Assembly (NCBI GenBank): GCA_021199975.1
Contig: JAJQHF010000112.1
Location: 1-37,457 of the forward strand
Reading direction: 5' to 3'
From: Candidatus Gastranaerophilales bacterium
GTDB lineage: Bacteria; Cyanobacteriota; Vampirovibrionia; Gastranaerophilales; Gastranaerophilaceae
DNA: 37,457 nt
Part shown: piece after piece, positions 1-7,785 of the stretch
How positions within the stretch are numbered: position 1 is the stretch's first letter
How the letters are laid out: the number at the start of each line of letters is the position of its first letter
Translations under genes and position numbers: made by a program
The notes under the pieces: model-generated
The model's database searches: none
What the model was told of the DNA's origin: nothing
What the model saw: the letters and a program-made list of their open reading frames with translations, nothing else

Positions 1-55
1 GATATATTAGCTATGGAAGCTGTTATAACTTTTGTTAAATTGTCTGCAACAGAAG
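1..55. repeat. terminal direct repeat (assembly overlap, copy 1)
   Basis: These 55 bases are identical to 37403-37457. A 55-base exact overlap at the two ends of a contig is what a k=55 assembly of a circular or circularly permuted molecule leaves. The non-redundant genome is therefore 37402 bp, and the open reading frame crossing the join (1-377 plus 37225-37402) confirms the closure. Confidence 0.95.
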
Positions 56-377
56 ATTGCACTTGATTTTGCCAACTGAAATGACTTGTTGTATCATAAG
101 GGCTTTCCATTTGATAGTCATCTGCTGTTGGTTCTGTTGTGCCGCTGCCAAAGGTTAAAGACATTCTATTGAAATTAAGATAGGCGCTAGAACCTGTACT
201 AATAGTAGCAGTGTTACCCCCGCTGTAGTTCTGTATTGAGAAACCTGAACTTGACCCTAAACAAAATGTGTATGAACCTGTAAGGGTATCACCTGAAATT
301 GCAGTAACACCTGCTTTCGTAATTGTTGCACCGCTTAAAGTATTCCACAGTATTTTTTCAAAATTATTTAAAATCAT
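1..377 (-). CDS. virion fibre/tail-associated protein, N-terminal part (gene crosses the circle join)
   Basis: Leftward gene starting at ATG 377-375 and running off base 1; on the closed circle it continues from 37402 to a TAG at 37225-37227, giving exactly 185 codons (184 aa). The first part holds a Gly/Ser/Thr-rich beta-type region, including a GSGTTEPTADDYQMESP stretch of a kind often seen in virion proteins of gut phages. It is the last of a run of small leftward genes after the ejection proteins, so a short fibre, fibre-associated or receptor-binding component is likely. No catalytic motif is seen. Family not identified with certainty; the reading frame itself is very secure. Confidence 0.8.
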   Translation of the reverse strand, partial: MILNNFEKILWNTLSGATITKAGVTAISGDTLTGSYTFCLGSSSGFSIQNYSGGNTATISTGSSAYLNFNRMSLTFGSGTTEPTADDYQMESPYDTTSHFSWQNQVQSSVADNLTKVITASIANI

Positions 378-379
378 AT

Positions 380-664
380 TTATTCTTCCTCACTTTCTGT
401 TTCTATTTCTTCCACTGTATCCGTTATCTGATTAAATGTACTTGAGCTGTAAACGGTAATAGGTATTGTGGTTAATATCTGTCCTAATGTATCTGTTATT
501 ATTTCGGTGAAATCAAAATCCAAAGTAACTATTTGTTTGATATAGTCAGGCAATTCAGGAAATAAAGCCGTTTCAGGTACATCAACCCCTTTATTTCTAA
601 CAGCCTCTTTAAGTTCCTCAACTATTGCCAGTATTTTTTTAATTCTTGGTGCTATAGATGTCAT
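380..664 (-). CDS. small virion-region protein, unknown
   Basis: 94 aa. Its ATG overlaps the stop of the upstream gene (661-664, ATGA type), so the two are translationally coupled. The N-terminal third is a basic amphipathic helix (TSIAPRIKKILAIVEELKEA), the middle has hydrophobic beta-like segments, and the tail is very acidic (EEIETESEEE). Small proteins with a helix and then a short beta domain are common between tail fibre genes, where they act as linkers or chaperones, but no family is recognised here. It lies in the leftward late operon, directly before the gene that crosses the join. Confidence 0.65.
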   Translation of the reverse strand: MTSIAPRIKKILAIVEELKEAVRNKGVDVPETALFPELPDYIKQIVTLDFDFTEIITDTLGQILTTIPITVYSSSTFNQITDTVEEIETESEEE

Positions 665-1029
665 TTTTCATCTTCTCCCAACAGTTCATCAAGTTCAGCA
701 TTAATTTCATCAATTAAGGCATTAATTTTATCCGTTACGGTACTTTGCATTTCATCAATAGAAGCTTCGGCACTTTCCAACAATTCATCAATGCTCGTTT
801 GTAAATCACTTTCAGCCAGTGCAACAATTGAAGTAAGCTTCTCTTCCGCTTCTTCAATCTTAGTATCAAATCCCTCACTATATGCCTGTGCCGCTTCCGC
901 ATAAGACTTAGCAAGTGTTGCATAATATTCAGCTTCATCTCTGTATTTTTTACATAAGGCGTAATAATAATCTGCCAGTGAATTTTTTACTGATACTGTA
1001 TTTGTAGTATTTCCTGATACTGTAGCCAT
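661..1029 (-). CDS. coiled-coil protein of the fibre region
   Basis: 122 aa. After a short Ser/Thr/Asn-rich N-terminus the protein is almost entirely alanine-, glutamate- and leucine-rich helix with heptad spacing from about residue 18 to the end, and it ends acidic (DELLGEDEK). This is the look of a trimeric or dimeric coiled-coil stalk or an adaptor for a fibre. It is packed between two small genes with 1-4 bp spacing or overlap in the late leftward operon. No enzymatic feature. A fibre stalk/adaptor role is inferred from composition and position only. Confidence 0.65.
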   Translation of the reverse strand: MATVSGNTTNTVSVKNSLADYYYALCKKYRDEAEYYATLAKSYAEAAQAYSEGFDTKIEEAEEKLTSIVALAESDLQTSIDELLESAEASIDEMQSTVTDKINALIDEINAELDELLGEDEK

Positions 1030-1030
1030 T

Positions 1031-1411
1031 TTATGTTATAATCCCCTCAACTTTTTTCGGATAAACCGTAACGGTGTTTAAATCCCCTATATCTCCGTCA
1101 TTAATAATAAGGGTATTTTCATACCCCGTATCCTCTAAACACAGTTTTAAGCCGTAATAATACTCTGCAGCGTCCTCTTTTTTATCGACTGTTAATAAAT
1201 CGGTAACGGAACTTAAAATAGAGATAGAAACGGTATCTTCTCCTTTAGCCTGTACACTCATTTCACTACCTATAATATTTCTTTTGTCATCATAAAAAGC
1301 AAAATAGAGCGTATAATTTTCATCAGTCGGTAAGTCGGTAACATAAAGAATGCCGCTGTCACCCTGTACGAGTGTTATATCCCCTGTGGTTTCATCTACT
1401 GTAAATGCCAT
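1031..1411 (-). CDS. small beta-rich virion protein (BppU-like N-terminal domain type)
   Basis: 126 aa, beta-rich throughout, with alternating hydrophobic strands (ITLVQGDSGILYVTDL, YTLYFAFYDDKRNIIGSEM) and a YYYGLKLCLEDTGYENTLI segment. This arrangement resembles the N-terminal domain that anchors receptor-binding proteins to the baseplate in several phages (BppU/DUF2479 type), which convert a 'prescribed quantity plus unit' strand pattern. Similarity is by eye only. It sits one base after the fibre gene at 1415-1918 and directly before a coiled-coil protein, consistent with a host-recognition device. Confidence 0.6.
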   Translation of the reverse strand: MAFTVDETTGDITLVQGDSGILYVTDLPTDENYTLYFAFYDDKRNIIGSEMSVQAKGEDTVSISILSSVTDLLTVDKKEDAAEYYYGLKLCLEDTGYENTLIINDGDIGDLNTVTVYPKKVEGIIT

Positions 1412-1414
1412 ATA

Positions 1415-1918
1415 TTACGCCCCCTTGCACGGGAAGAACTTCGCCGTACTGTTAGTAAATGTAATAACATCCCCTTTACTTACGAGGTATTGCATACGGT
1501 AAGAGTTACCATATTTATAGTGGTAATGATAGCCGACCTCAACCCCGTTAACTCTTAAATAAGCCGTAACACTGTTTGAGCCTTGACTTGATGCTGTACT
1601 CCAGCTGACCCACCCGTAAGAGGTTGCAGTCCAACCGCTTGATATATTTGTTGCGCTGCTGTATTTAGGTGCAATGTTAGCAAGTATTCCGCTTATTGCA
1701 CTACTAAGTGTGTCCGATATCTCGTCAAATTCCGTTTCAAGAGTTTCTATAGAGGTTGTATTAGCATCTATTTTATCCGTTAAAGAAGAAACATCAGCTT
1801 CAAGCGTACTTTCCAAAGCAGAAGTTTTAGTATTTAAAGTATCGAGAATATAATCGTTATTACCGTTAAGGTATTCCGCATAAATATTTTCGCCCTCTTC
1901 CCAGGTATGTAAAGCCAT
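1415..1918 (-). CDS. short tail fibre: coiled-coil stalk plus C-terminal beta domain
   Basis: 167 aa, first gene behind the phage promoter at 1947-1972, with a strong ribosome site (AAAGGGGG) before ATG 1918. Residues 1-20 hold an HTWEEGENIYAEYLN-type segment common at fibre N-termini. Residues about 25-80 form a heptad coiled coil. From about 90 to the end is a Trp/Tyr/Ser-rich beta domain (WTATSYGWVSWSTASSQGSN, GYHYHYKYGNSYRMQYLV), a likely jelly-roll or C1q-like tip. Such short fibres bind the host surface. The specificity cannot be told from sequence. Confidence 0.7.
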   Translation of the reverse strand: MALHTWEEGENIYAEYLNGNNDYILDTLNTKTSALESTLEADVSSLTDKIDANTTSIETLETEFDEISDTLSSAISGILANIAPKYSSATNISSGWTATSYGWVSWSTASSQGSNSVTAYLRVNGVEVGYHYHYKYGNSYRMQYLVSKGDVITFTNSTAKFFPCKGA

Positions 1919-1946
1919 TTTTAAATGCCCCCTTTGTTATAATATA

Positions 1947-1972
1947 ATTGTACCGGTTTTCAAAACGGGCAT
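1947..1972 (-). promoter_or_regulatory. phage-specific extended -10 promoter, copy A (fibre genes)
   Basis: On the minus strand the site reads ATGCCCGTTTT, then GAAAAC, CGG and the hexamer TACAAT. The same 26-position layout, without gaps, is found at 12618-12643, 24321-24346 and 33932-33957. It lies in the only sizeable gap between the large ejection protein and the fibre genes and points at the fibre gene. The centre CCCGTTTTgAAAACCGG is also a near-perfect dyad, so it could bind a regulator. A conventional TTGAAA/TATAAC pair overlaps it slightly downstream. Confidence 0.65.
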
Positions 1973-1975
1973 TTT

Positions 1976-4843
1976 TTATTCTTCATCATCCTCAAGAATT
2001 GTATTACCTAATGCGTAAATTAAAGGTATTCTTAATTCGGGATACTGTGCAAGTATAAGTTGTTCATATATAGCAGGAATATTACGGCGGTTTAAAGCAC
2101 GCTGTCCTCTAAGTCCTAAAGCCGTAGCACCTTTAAGCAGATTATTTGCCCCAAATAAATTAATCCCTGTAGGTAAATTGCTTTGTATATCTTGAGCGGC
2201 GTTTATATCGTCTATTTGTCTTAAAAACGGCTCATATCCCTCACTTGTAAGCACTTTTTCCAAATCATTTACATTTCTGCGAGTATTCCCTTTTGTTATG
2301 GTATTTTTATAATTTTTTAAAGCACTTGAAGCGGTATCTGTATTATCGCCTGCCTTTAAAATTCTTCTTACGCCCTCATTTTTTTTGAAGTTACGCAAAT
2401 AAGCATAATTCCTGTTTGCTTTCGCCAATTCAGGACTTGAAGAACTTAACCTTTCCATATATCTGCCGTATAATTGTTCTAATATCGGATTTTTATAATT
2501 CCTTGCGGTTTCATCAGACCAATTAATACTATGCCCTAATTGTTCTTTAATTTTTTGTAAGTCAAGGGGTGATACGCTTTTATTGTATATATCATCTCCT
2601 AAGTGCATATATACAACATCAGGCTCACCGTTATTATATTTTTTGTAATATTCTTTATTCCAACCTGACGGTTTATATTTTTCATTCCATGCGCTTCTGT
2701 TTGTTTCTATAAAGCCGTGTTTTTTGTAAAATTCAGGTAAATATGTATCGAAGGCATCCAGTTTCACACCGCCGTTTTGCTTTGCAAGTTCAATAAGAGC
2801 GTGTCCTCTGCCGTTGCCTTTGCTGACAAAATCAGCCGCTTTAGCTTTTGGGTTTGCGAATGCCGATACAATATCACCGTTAGATTTAACGGCAATACCG
2901 CTTAAACCGTCTTCCGATAAAAATAATTTCATTTTAGAATATTCTTCAGGGGTATATGTATGAACAGAAGCCCCCAAATTTCCTAAATCGGTTTTTGCTT
3001 TTGATATAGCATTATAAAAAGCATTACCATTTTCTATATTTTTCGGTAATTCCCTATAACTTACTTTAGAAATAGTATCATTATTAAAAGGATTATTTGA
3101 ACCGGGATTAACTACCCATAAACCATTTCTTCGTAAGAAAAGCCCATTTTCATCATATCCTCGAGCGTTATATCGGGATAAATTTTTACTGTTTGTTCCA
3201 TTAAGGCTTGACGTTCCTCGAGTGTTTTCGCTGCTTGCAATGCCTGCTTGATTTGTTCTTTGTCCATAATTTAAACCTTTATTATATTCTAATATATTTT
3301 GAGTATTATTTTCAACATTGGTATACGGGTTATTTTTGGGTAAAACCCGCCTTGTTACGCTTGATTTAATGTTGTTATTTATATATCTTGCATTCTGCAA
3401 TAATTCTTCATAAGCCAATAAATCCCTATAATCATTAATTGCCTTTGATTTTATGCCGTATTTTGAATAATCCCCCATATCTGAAACGGCTTTACTTTTA
3501 AGGTTTTCAATGCTTCCGTATTCTTTAACAAGATTAGAATGTACATTTTTGTATTCATTCAATAACTCTTTTTCCGCTAAAATATTGCGGTTCATTTGTT
3601 CCGCTATTTGTCTGTTTAAATTGCTGTCTATATTTCTGACACCAAACTGAGAGGGCGGACTTTCTTCTATTTTTAACGGGGGCGGCATATCTTTTTTAGC
3701 ACTGTCAATTATTTTATTACCGCCGCCTTTAGCACTGTCAATTAAATTTAATAAATCATTTTCAAGATTTCCCGTCATATTTCTTGCGGGATTAACTTCA
3801 TCACCTTTATATTTGTTAAATATATTTGTAACATCACCTTGTAAGTCATCAATTAAAAATACATTTCCTTTATCATTGAGTTTTTTAACTTCTTGATTTA
3901 CCGCCTGCCCTCTTTTATCTAACAATTGATTATAATTATCTCTTACCCTTTCCGTAATATTAGCAAGAAGATTTTCTGATTGGTCGTGTGTTAAATCAAG
4001 GGCTTTGCTGTCTGCTTGTACAGCACGCTCCAGTGTTTCGGGTTTTAGCCCTGTTATTTTCGGTATTAGCTGAGAGACAATTTTTCTAGCCCCGTTATAA
4101 GCCCCGCCAATTAAAGGAAAAGCAATACCGTTGAAGGCTGCCCCAAGTGCGCCGCCCGTTAATGCCCCGCCCAATGTTCTTTCGGCTACATCTTTCCCCG
4201 TTGCCCTGTTGTTAAGTAAATCTTCCGTAGAGTCTGCAAATTCCTGCAATCCGAAACCTAAAGCTCCGTCTCTTGCTACTTTTCCGATATTGGCAAGTTT
4301 TGAAGTCTTGCTTGCGGTGTTAGCTATTTGCGCTCCTCTTGCAGCCTGCGTACCTTTAAGCATAGGAAGAACATCAGCAGCCGTAGTTAATCCGCCCATA
4401 GCTCCACGTTTAAGGGTATTTGTTACTTTAACGTCAAGGGGTGCATTAGTTCCGTATTCCGCTATTTCCTGTAAATAGTTTTCATTAGCGTCATGAACGG
4501 GGTTCATAAGCTTGTTCAATGTTCCTAATACGGGGTGATTTTGTCTGTCTTCTTCACGTCCGGCAAGTTCTGATTTTGCCCATGTTTTAATATCAGCCTG
4601 CTCAACTTCTTTTTGATGCTGTGCATTAATAGCATCAACTTTTTGTTTCTTAGTTAAATTAGGATTGTTTGCTATTTGTATATAAGGGTTCCATGAGTTT
4701 AATTTTTCATCTATTTTCGCCCTTATTTCTTTATCCGTTAAACCGTCGGAGCGGTAATTGTCAACGGTTTTTTGAATATCTCTATAACTGATATTCCTTT
4801 TTTCAAATTCTTTTACTTCGTTTTCGGTTAAATCAACGCTCAT
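1976..4843 (-). CDS. large ejection (internal virion) protein with embedded GNAT-like domain
   Basis: 955 aa, the largest gene. Residues about 1-80 are helical and charged. Residues about 150-260 are Ala/Gly-rich hydrophobic (GALGFGLQEFADS, GGALTGGALGAAFNG), typical of podovirus ejection proteins that cross membranes during DNA delivery. A compact domain at about 592-750 is different: MKLFLSEDGLSGIAVKSNGD, then GNGRGHALIELAKQNGG, LDAFDTYLPEFYKKHGF and VVYMHL. GxGxG/A followed by an acidic strand and YxxxGF is the layout of GNAT-fold acetyltransferases, and similar domains sit in large virion proteins of gut phages. The C-terminus is helical again. It is placed between the second ejection protein and the fibre genes, as the P22 ejection proteins are. 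Confidence 0.8.
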   Translation of the reverse strand: MSVDLTENEVKEFEKRNISYRDIQKTVDNYRSDGLTDKEIRAKIDEKLNSWNPYIQIANNPNLTKKQKVDAINAQHQKEVEQADIKTWAKSELAGREEDRQNHPVLGTLNKLMNPVHDANENYLQEIAEYGTNAPLDVKVTNTLKRGAMGGLTTAADVLPMLKGTQAARGAQIANTASKTSKLANIGKVARDGALGFGLQEFADSTEDLLNNRATGKDVAERTLGGALTGGALGAAFNGIAFPLIGGAYNGARKIVSQLIPKITGLKPETLERAVQADSKALDLTHDQSENLLANITERVRDNYNQLLDKRGQAVNQEVKKLNDKGNVFLIDDLQGDVTNIFNKYKGDEVNPARNMTGNLENDLLNLIDSAKGGGNKIIDSAKKDMPPPLKIEESPPSQFGVRNIDSNLNRQIAEQMNRNILAEKELLNEYKNVHSNLVKEYGSIENLKSKAVSDMGDYSKYGIKSKAINDYRDLLAYEELLQNARYINNNIKSSVTRRVLPKNNPYTNVENNTQNILEYNKGLNYGQRTNQAGIASSENTRGTSSLNGTNSKNLSRYNARGYDENGLFLRRNGLWVVNPGSNNPFNNDTISKVSYRELPKNIENGNAFYNAISKAKTDLGNLGASVHTYTPEEYSKMKLFLSEDGLSGIAVKSNGDIVSAFANPKAKAADFVSKGNGRGHALIELAKQNGGVKLDAFDTYLPEFYKKHGFIETNRSAWNEKYKPSGWNKEYYKKYNNGEPDVVYMHLGDDIYNKSVSPLDLQKIKEQLGHSINWSDETARNYKNPILEQLYGRYMERLSSSSPELAKANRNYAYLRNFKKNEGVRRILKAGDNTDTASSALKNYKNTITKGNTRRNVNDLEKVLTSEGYEPFLRQIDDINAAQDIQSNLPTGINLFGANNLLKGATALGLRGQRALNRRNIPAIYEQLILAQYPELRIPLIYALGNTILEDDEE

Positions 4844-4874
4844 AAATACAAACCTTTTCTTTTTTTTAAAAATA

Positions 4875-6467
4875 TTAAAAACTATATACTTTTCCGCCGT
4901 TTAATTTTGTATTTTGGCTTGCTAAATTTGATAATCCGTATTCATTTATCATCTTAGCACTGCTGCCTGATAACTGCCCTCTTTCTAAATCATCTAATAA
5001 TTTATATATCGCTTTTAGCCTTGCTTTCCCTTGTTCGTAGCTATCAGAAGGGGCGGGTAGCATTTCAAAAGCACGGTCAATATCATTATCCGTCAAAACA
5101 CCTTTTTCTCCTGAAATACTCCGTGCTAACTGTGCCGCCATGCTTTTACGTAAAGCCATATATTGTGTTACATTATTATTTCTAATCCCCATTGAGTTAT
5201 TTAAAGCCGTTCCAAGTCCGACAAGTTTTGAAGTTCCTTTTAGTGCGCTTGATTGCGGCATTTTTGCCCATGCTTGCTCAATATTCCCTAATATTATACG
5301 GGGATTTTGATATTTATCGTTTTGCGCTTCTTTTTCGGCTTTGTTTGCCTCCCGTTGATTTTCTATATTATTTTGTTTTATTCTTTCGTTCAAATCAGAC
5401 CATTTATAATTACTGTCATCATAAATACTATATATATCCGCTTGATTTTTCAGCGGTTTATATTTAATGTCTATATTTTGCAGCGTAATATCATTTTGGA
5501 GTTTTTGGGGCTTATATTGGTTTTCTATCTTTTCTCCTTTTGTTTTTTCAATTACATTTTCTGTAACCGCTTGTTTTTGCTGTAGATTTGCGAGTTCTGT
5601 ATCCATTGCGGTTACACCTTCTGCCAGTGATTTCTGTGCTTCTCCGTATTTCTTTAATGTTTCATATTTTACCTGCTCGGGTAAATCTGAAAGTTTAATT
5701 TGTGCTTCTTCTATTTGCAGCTGTTTAAGCTGATTTTCATATTCCGCTTTTGTTTCATTTATTTTCATTTCACGGTCTTTTAAATTCATTTCTTTGCGCC
5801 TGTTTGCCGTGTCAATTGTGTTTTTATATGTATCATCCGTCAAATATCCGCCGCCCAATTTACTCGTATCTATACCTTCTGCTTCTAATTGCTGCCTGTA
5901 TGTATTATCTCTTAATCTGTTGGCTTGATTACCCGTAAATACCTTTGTACCATATGCCAGAGCTTTTAAGGGGTCTCCGTTTCTGTCGGCTAAAACCGCC
6001 CCGCCCATAATAAGCCCTCTGCCTAACGGGCTTTCGGCTATCCTTGCCAGTGAGCCTAAGCCCTCACCCAAACGGTATGCAAAGCCTTTTTGTCTGCCGT
6101 CTGATGTTGTATTTTCCGCCAAATTAGCAAGACTTAACGGAGTGTTTCTGTTTTCTTTGTAACCGCCTGATATATCATTTAACCATGAAGGGGGAGTGTT
6201 TCTAGTTGTTGTAGTCTGATAAAGATTATTTGCTGCCTGCGCTGCTTGTTCTTGTAATTGTTCTTGTGTTCCGCCGAGCGCATTTTTATTTTCTGATAAA
6301 AGATTAGCGGTAGCACTTGCGGCTATAGGATTACCGCTTATATTTTTTATGAGATTGTCAAATAAAACAGTATTTTGTAAAGCCTGCGCCTGCCTATATG
6401 CCGCATTATCGTTGTTTTGCTGTGTATTATTATCATCTGCCGTTAATAATCCGTATAAATCCGCCAT
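4875..6467 (-). CDS. ejection (internal virion) protein
   Basis: 530 aa. The N-terminus is Asn/Gln/Ala-rich and disordered. Residues about 130-185 hold a Gly/Ala hydrophobic patch (LGRGLIMGGAVLADRNGDPL). Residues 200-380 form a long charged helical region with many Gln, Lys and Glu, and a conserved-looking C-terminal helical part follows (QYMALRKSMAAQLARSISGE, VLTDNDIDRAFEMLPAPSDS). The pattern of an Ala/Gly hydrophobic patch, long coiled helix and no enzymatic motif matches P22 gp16/gp20-type proteins released with the DNA. It is preceded and followed by other predicted ejection proteins. The exact counterpart in P22 cannot be assigned. Confidence 0.75.
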   Translation of the reverse strand: MADLYGLLTADDNNTQQNNDNAAYRQAQALQNTVLFDNLIKNISGNPIAASATANLLSENKNALGGTQEQLQEQAAQAANNLYQTTTTRNTPPSWLNDISGGYKENRNTPLSLANLAENTTSDGRQKGFAYRLGEGLGSLARIAESPLGRGLIMGGAVLADRNGDPLKALAYGTKVFTGNQANRLRDNTYRQQLEAEGIDTSKLGGGYLTDDTYKNTIDTANRRKEMNLKDREMKINETKAEYENQLKQLQIEEAQIKLSDLPEQVKYETLKKYGEAQKSLAEGVTAMDTELANLQQKQAVTENVIEKTKGEKIENQYKPQKLQNDITLQNIDIKYKPLKNQADIYSIYDDSNYKWSDLNERIKQNNIENQREANKAEKEAQNDKYQNPRIILGNIEQAWAKMPQSSALKGTSKLVGLGTALNNSMGIRNNNVTQYMALRKSMAAQLARSISGEKGVLTDNDIDRAFEMLPAPSDSYEQGKARLKAIYKLLDDLERGQLSGSSAKMINEYGLSNLASQNTKLNGGKVYSF

Positions 6468-6490
6468 TTTTATTTATCCTTATTTTTTTA

Positions 6491-6811
6491 TTAGAGTAAA
6501 GCCGCTTTTATTGCCATATTGCCTAATTTGCCCGCCGTGTATGCAAGCTGATTTTGTGTATTCATTTGAAAGGGATTTAACAAACTGCTTGTCGGGTCTT
6601 GAGCCTGTCCTTGTCCTTGCCCCTGATTTTGTTTTTGGTTTTGAGCTTGCAGCCCCTGCGTTCCGCTTATTTTTTGTGTCAGCAGGTTAAATAAACTATT
6701 GTCGTTATTGTTATTTCCCGCAAAACTCGTATTTATATTGTTTTGATTATTGTTATTGTATCCGCCTGTATTACCCGTATATACATTCAATAAATTTTGT
6801 AAGTATGACAT
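6491..6811 (-). CDS. small Asn/Gln-rich protein of the ejection cluster
   Basis: 106 aa of low complexity: Asn-rich tracts (GGYNNNNQNN, NNNNDNSLFN), then repeated QNQGQGQGQAQ, and a short hydrophobic helix at the end (LAYTAGKLGNMAIKAALL). It lies between two predicted ejection proteins with 20-30 bp gaps. P22-type phages have a small ejection protein (gp7) in this neighbourhood, and the C-terminal amphipathic helix would suit membrane association, but low complexity prevents a firm call. The long T-rich/N-rich codon composition matches neighbours, so there is no sign of transfer. Confidence 0.6.
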   Translation of the reverse strand: MSYLQNLLNVYTGNTGGYNNNNQNNINTSFAGNNNNDNSLFNLLTQKISGTQGLQAQNQKQNQGQGQGQAQDPTSSLLNPFQMNTQNQLAYTAGKLGNMAIKAALL

Positions 6812-6837
6812 TTTTATTTATTTACCTTTCTGTTTTT

Positions 6838-7398
6838 TTATCCCACTAATGCGCTTGCAAGTGTTGAATACCAGTTACTATTATTTTTGTCATTATTATA
6901 AGCATTGTAATTATAACTGCTTAAAGCGTTTGCTAAGCTGCTTGAAGAACTCCCAAGCCCTGTCATATATTCATATAACGCATTTGAGGTATTCAAAAGA
7001 TTAGTTAAGTTTGATGATTGCTGGCTTGCATAATTACTGTATAAATCGGATAAATTATCCGCCATGGTATCATTAAATGAATTTGTAGCCGCCTGCAGTC
7101 CGCTTGAACGCATTAACCCTTTGTTTGCCAATTGGCTTAAAACATCACTGTCATAAGACTGTTCCATATTTTTATTAAAATTATCCAAATAAGTTTGGAA
7201 ATTAGCGTCATTGGAATAATCGTTACTCAATACGCTTTGAAGCGTGCTGCTTAAGTTATTGCCCACGGTGTCCATAGTGTCATTAATCCAACCCGGGGCG
7301 GTATAAGTAGTACCGTTTTTATTTGTTGTAGACGTTCCCCAATTGCCGCTGTCTACCGTTGCGCTTGAGTAGCTTGGTGTTGATGAAGAGCTTCCCAT
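6838..7398 (-). CDS. small ejection-type protein, Ser/Asn-rich
   Basis: 186 aa. The start MGSSSSTPSYSS is typical of small internal virion proteins in gut podoviruses. The middle is an amphipathic helical region (FQTYLDNFNKNMEQSYDSDV, LSQLANKGLMRSSGLQAATN), and the C-terminus is Ser/Asn/Tyr-rich. The start codon lies 46 bp inside the upstream gene, in another frame, with an AAGGAG site in that gene, so coupled translation is likely. By position (after the propeller hub and before the large ejection proteins) it is probably the gp7/gp13-type ejection component. Confidence 0.65.
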   Translation of the reverse strand: MGSSSSTPSYSSATVDSGNWGTSTTNKNGTTYTAPGWINDTMDTVGNNLSSTLQSVLSNDYSNDANFQTYLDNFNKNMEQSYDSDVLSQLANKGLMRSSGLQAATNSFNDTMADNLSDLYSNYASQQSSNLTNLLNTSNALYEYMTGLGSSSSSLANALSSYNYNAYNNDKNNSNWYSTLASALVG

Positions 7399-7775
7399 TT
7401 TTTACTTCTCCTTATATAAACTTCACTTGTATTATCGTTATCCAATTTTCTAAAACCTGCTTTTTTAAGTACCAATGCCGCATGCCTTAAGGGAGTAAAT
7501 GCAAACATATCTCTATTCTCAAACATATTGCATACTTTTATTATAGCTTGTATGTTATCGGGCATATTTTTACGTATACTCACACCTGAAAGAGTCATCA
7601 ATCCGTTTTCTTCCTGAACCGTAATAAAACCTCTCAGAAAGCCTTTTAATTCGTCATAAAAACAAAATAGGTTAGGATTATTAATTAAGAACTCAAAGTC
7701 GTAAGGACGGGGCATAGGGCGGCTCTCGTAGAGTTTTTTAAATTCTTCCAAATTGCGGCACCGGTCTAAAATCAT
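7353..7775 (-). CDS. DUF2824-like (P22 gp14-type) head assembly protein, tentative
   Basis: 140 aa. A GNAT-shaped fold can be made out: LFCFYDELKGFLRGFITVQEE as strands, then a helix (DNIQAIIKVCNMFENRDM), FTPLRHAALVLKKAGFRKLD, and EVYIRR at the end. The layout 'strand pair, helix, ...HAALVLKKAGF...' resembles small GNAT-like virion assembly proteins such as P22 gp14 (DUF2824), which lies next to the ejection genes in P22 too. It carries no obvious GxGxG acetyl-CoA loop, so catalysis is doubtful. The end overlaps the next gene by 46 bp. Confidence 0.55.
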   Translation of the reverse strand: MILDRCRNLEEFKKLYESRPMPRPYDFEFLINNPNLFCFYDELKGFLRGFITVQEENGLMTLSGVSIRKNMPDNIQAIIKVCNMFENRDMFAFTPLRHAALVLKKAGFRKLDNDNTSEVYIRRSKKWEALHQHQATQAQR

Positions 7776-7785
7776 TTTTATATAT

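Noticed and set aside
4131-4478. Rightward 115-aa frame inside the large ejection gene
   Set aside because: A shadow of the leftward gene: no ribosome site, composition dictated by the opposite Ala/Gly-rich codons.
5192-5938. Several rightward hydrophobic frames opposite the second ejection gene
   Set aside because: They mirror Gln/Asn/Lys codons of the leftward gene, overlap one another in different frames and lack ribosome sites.
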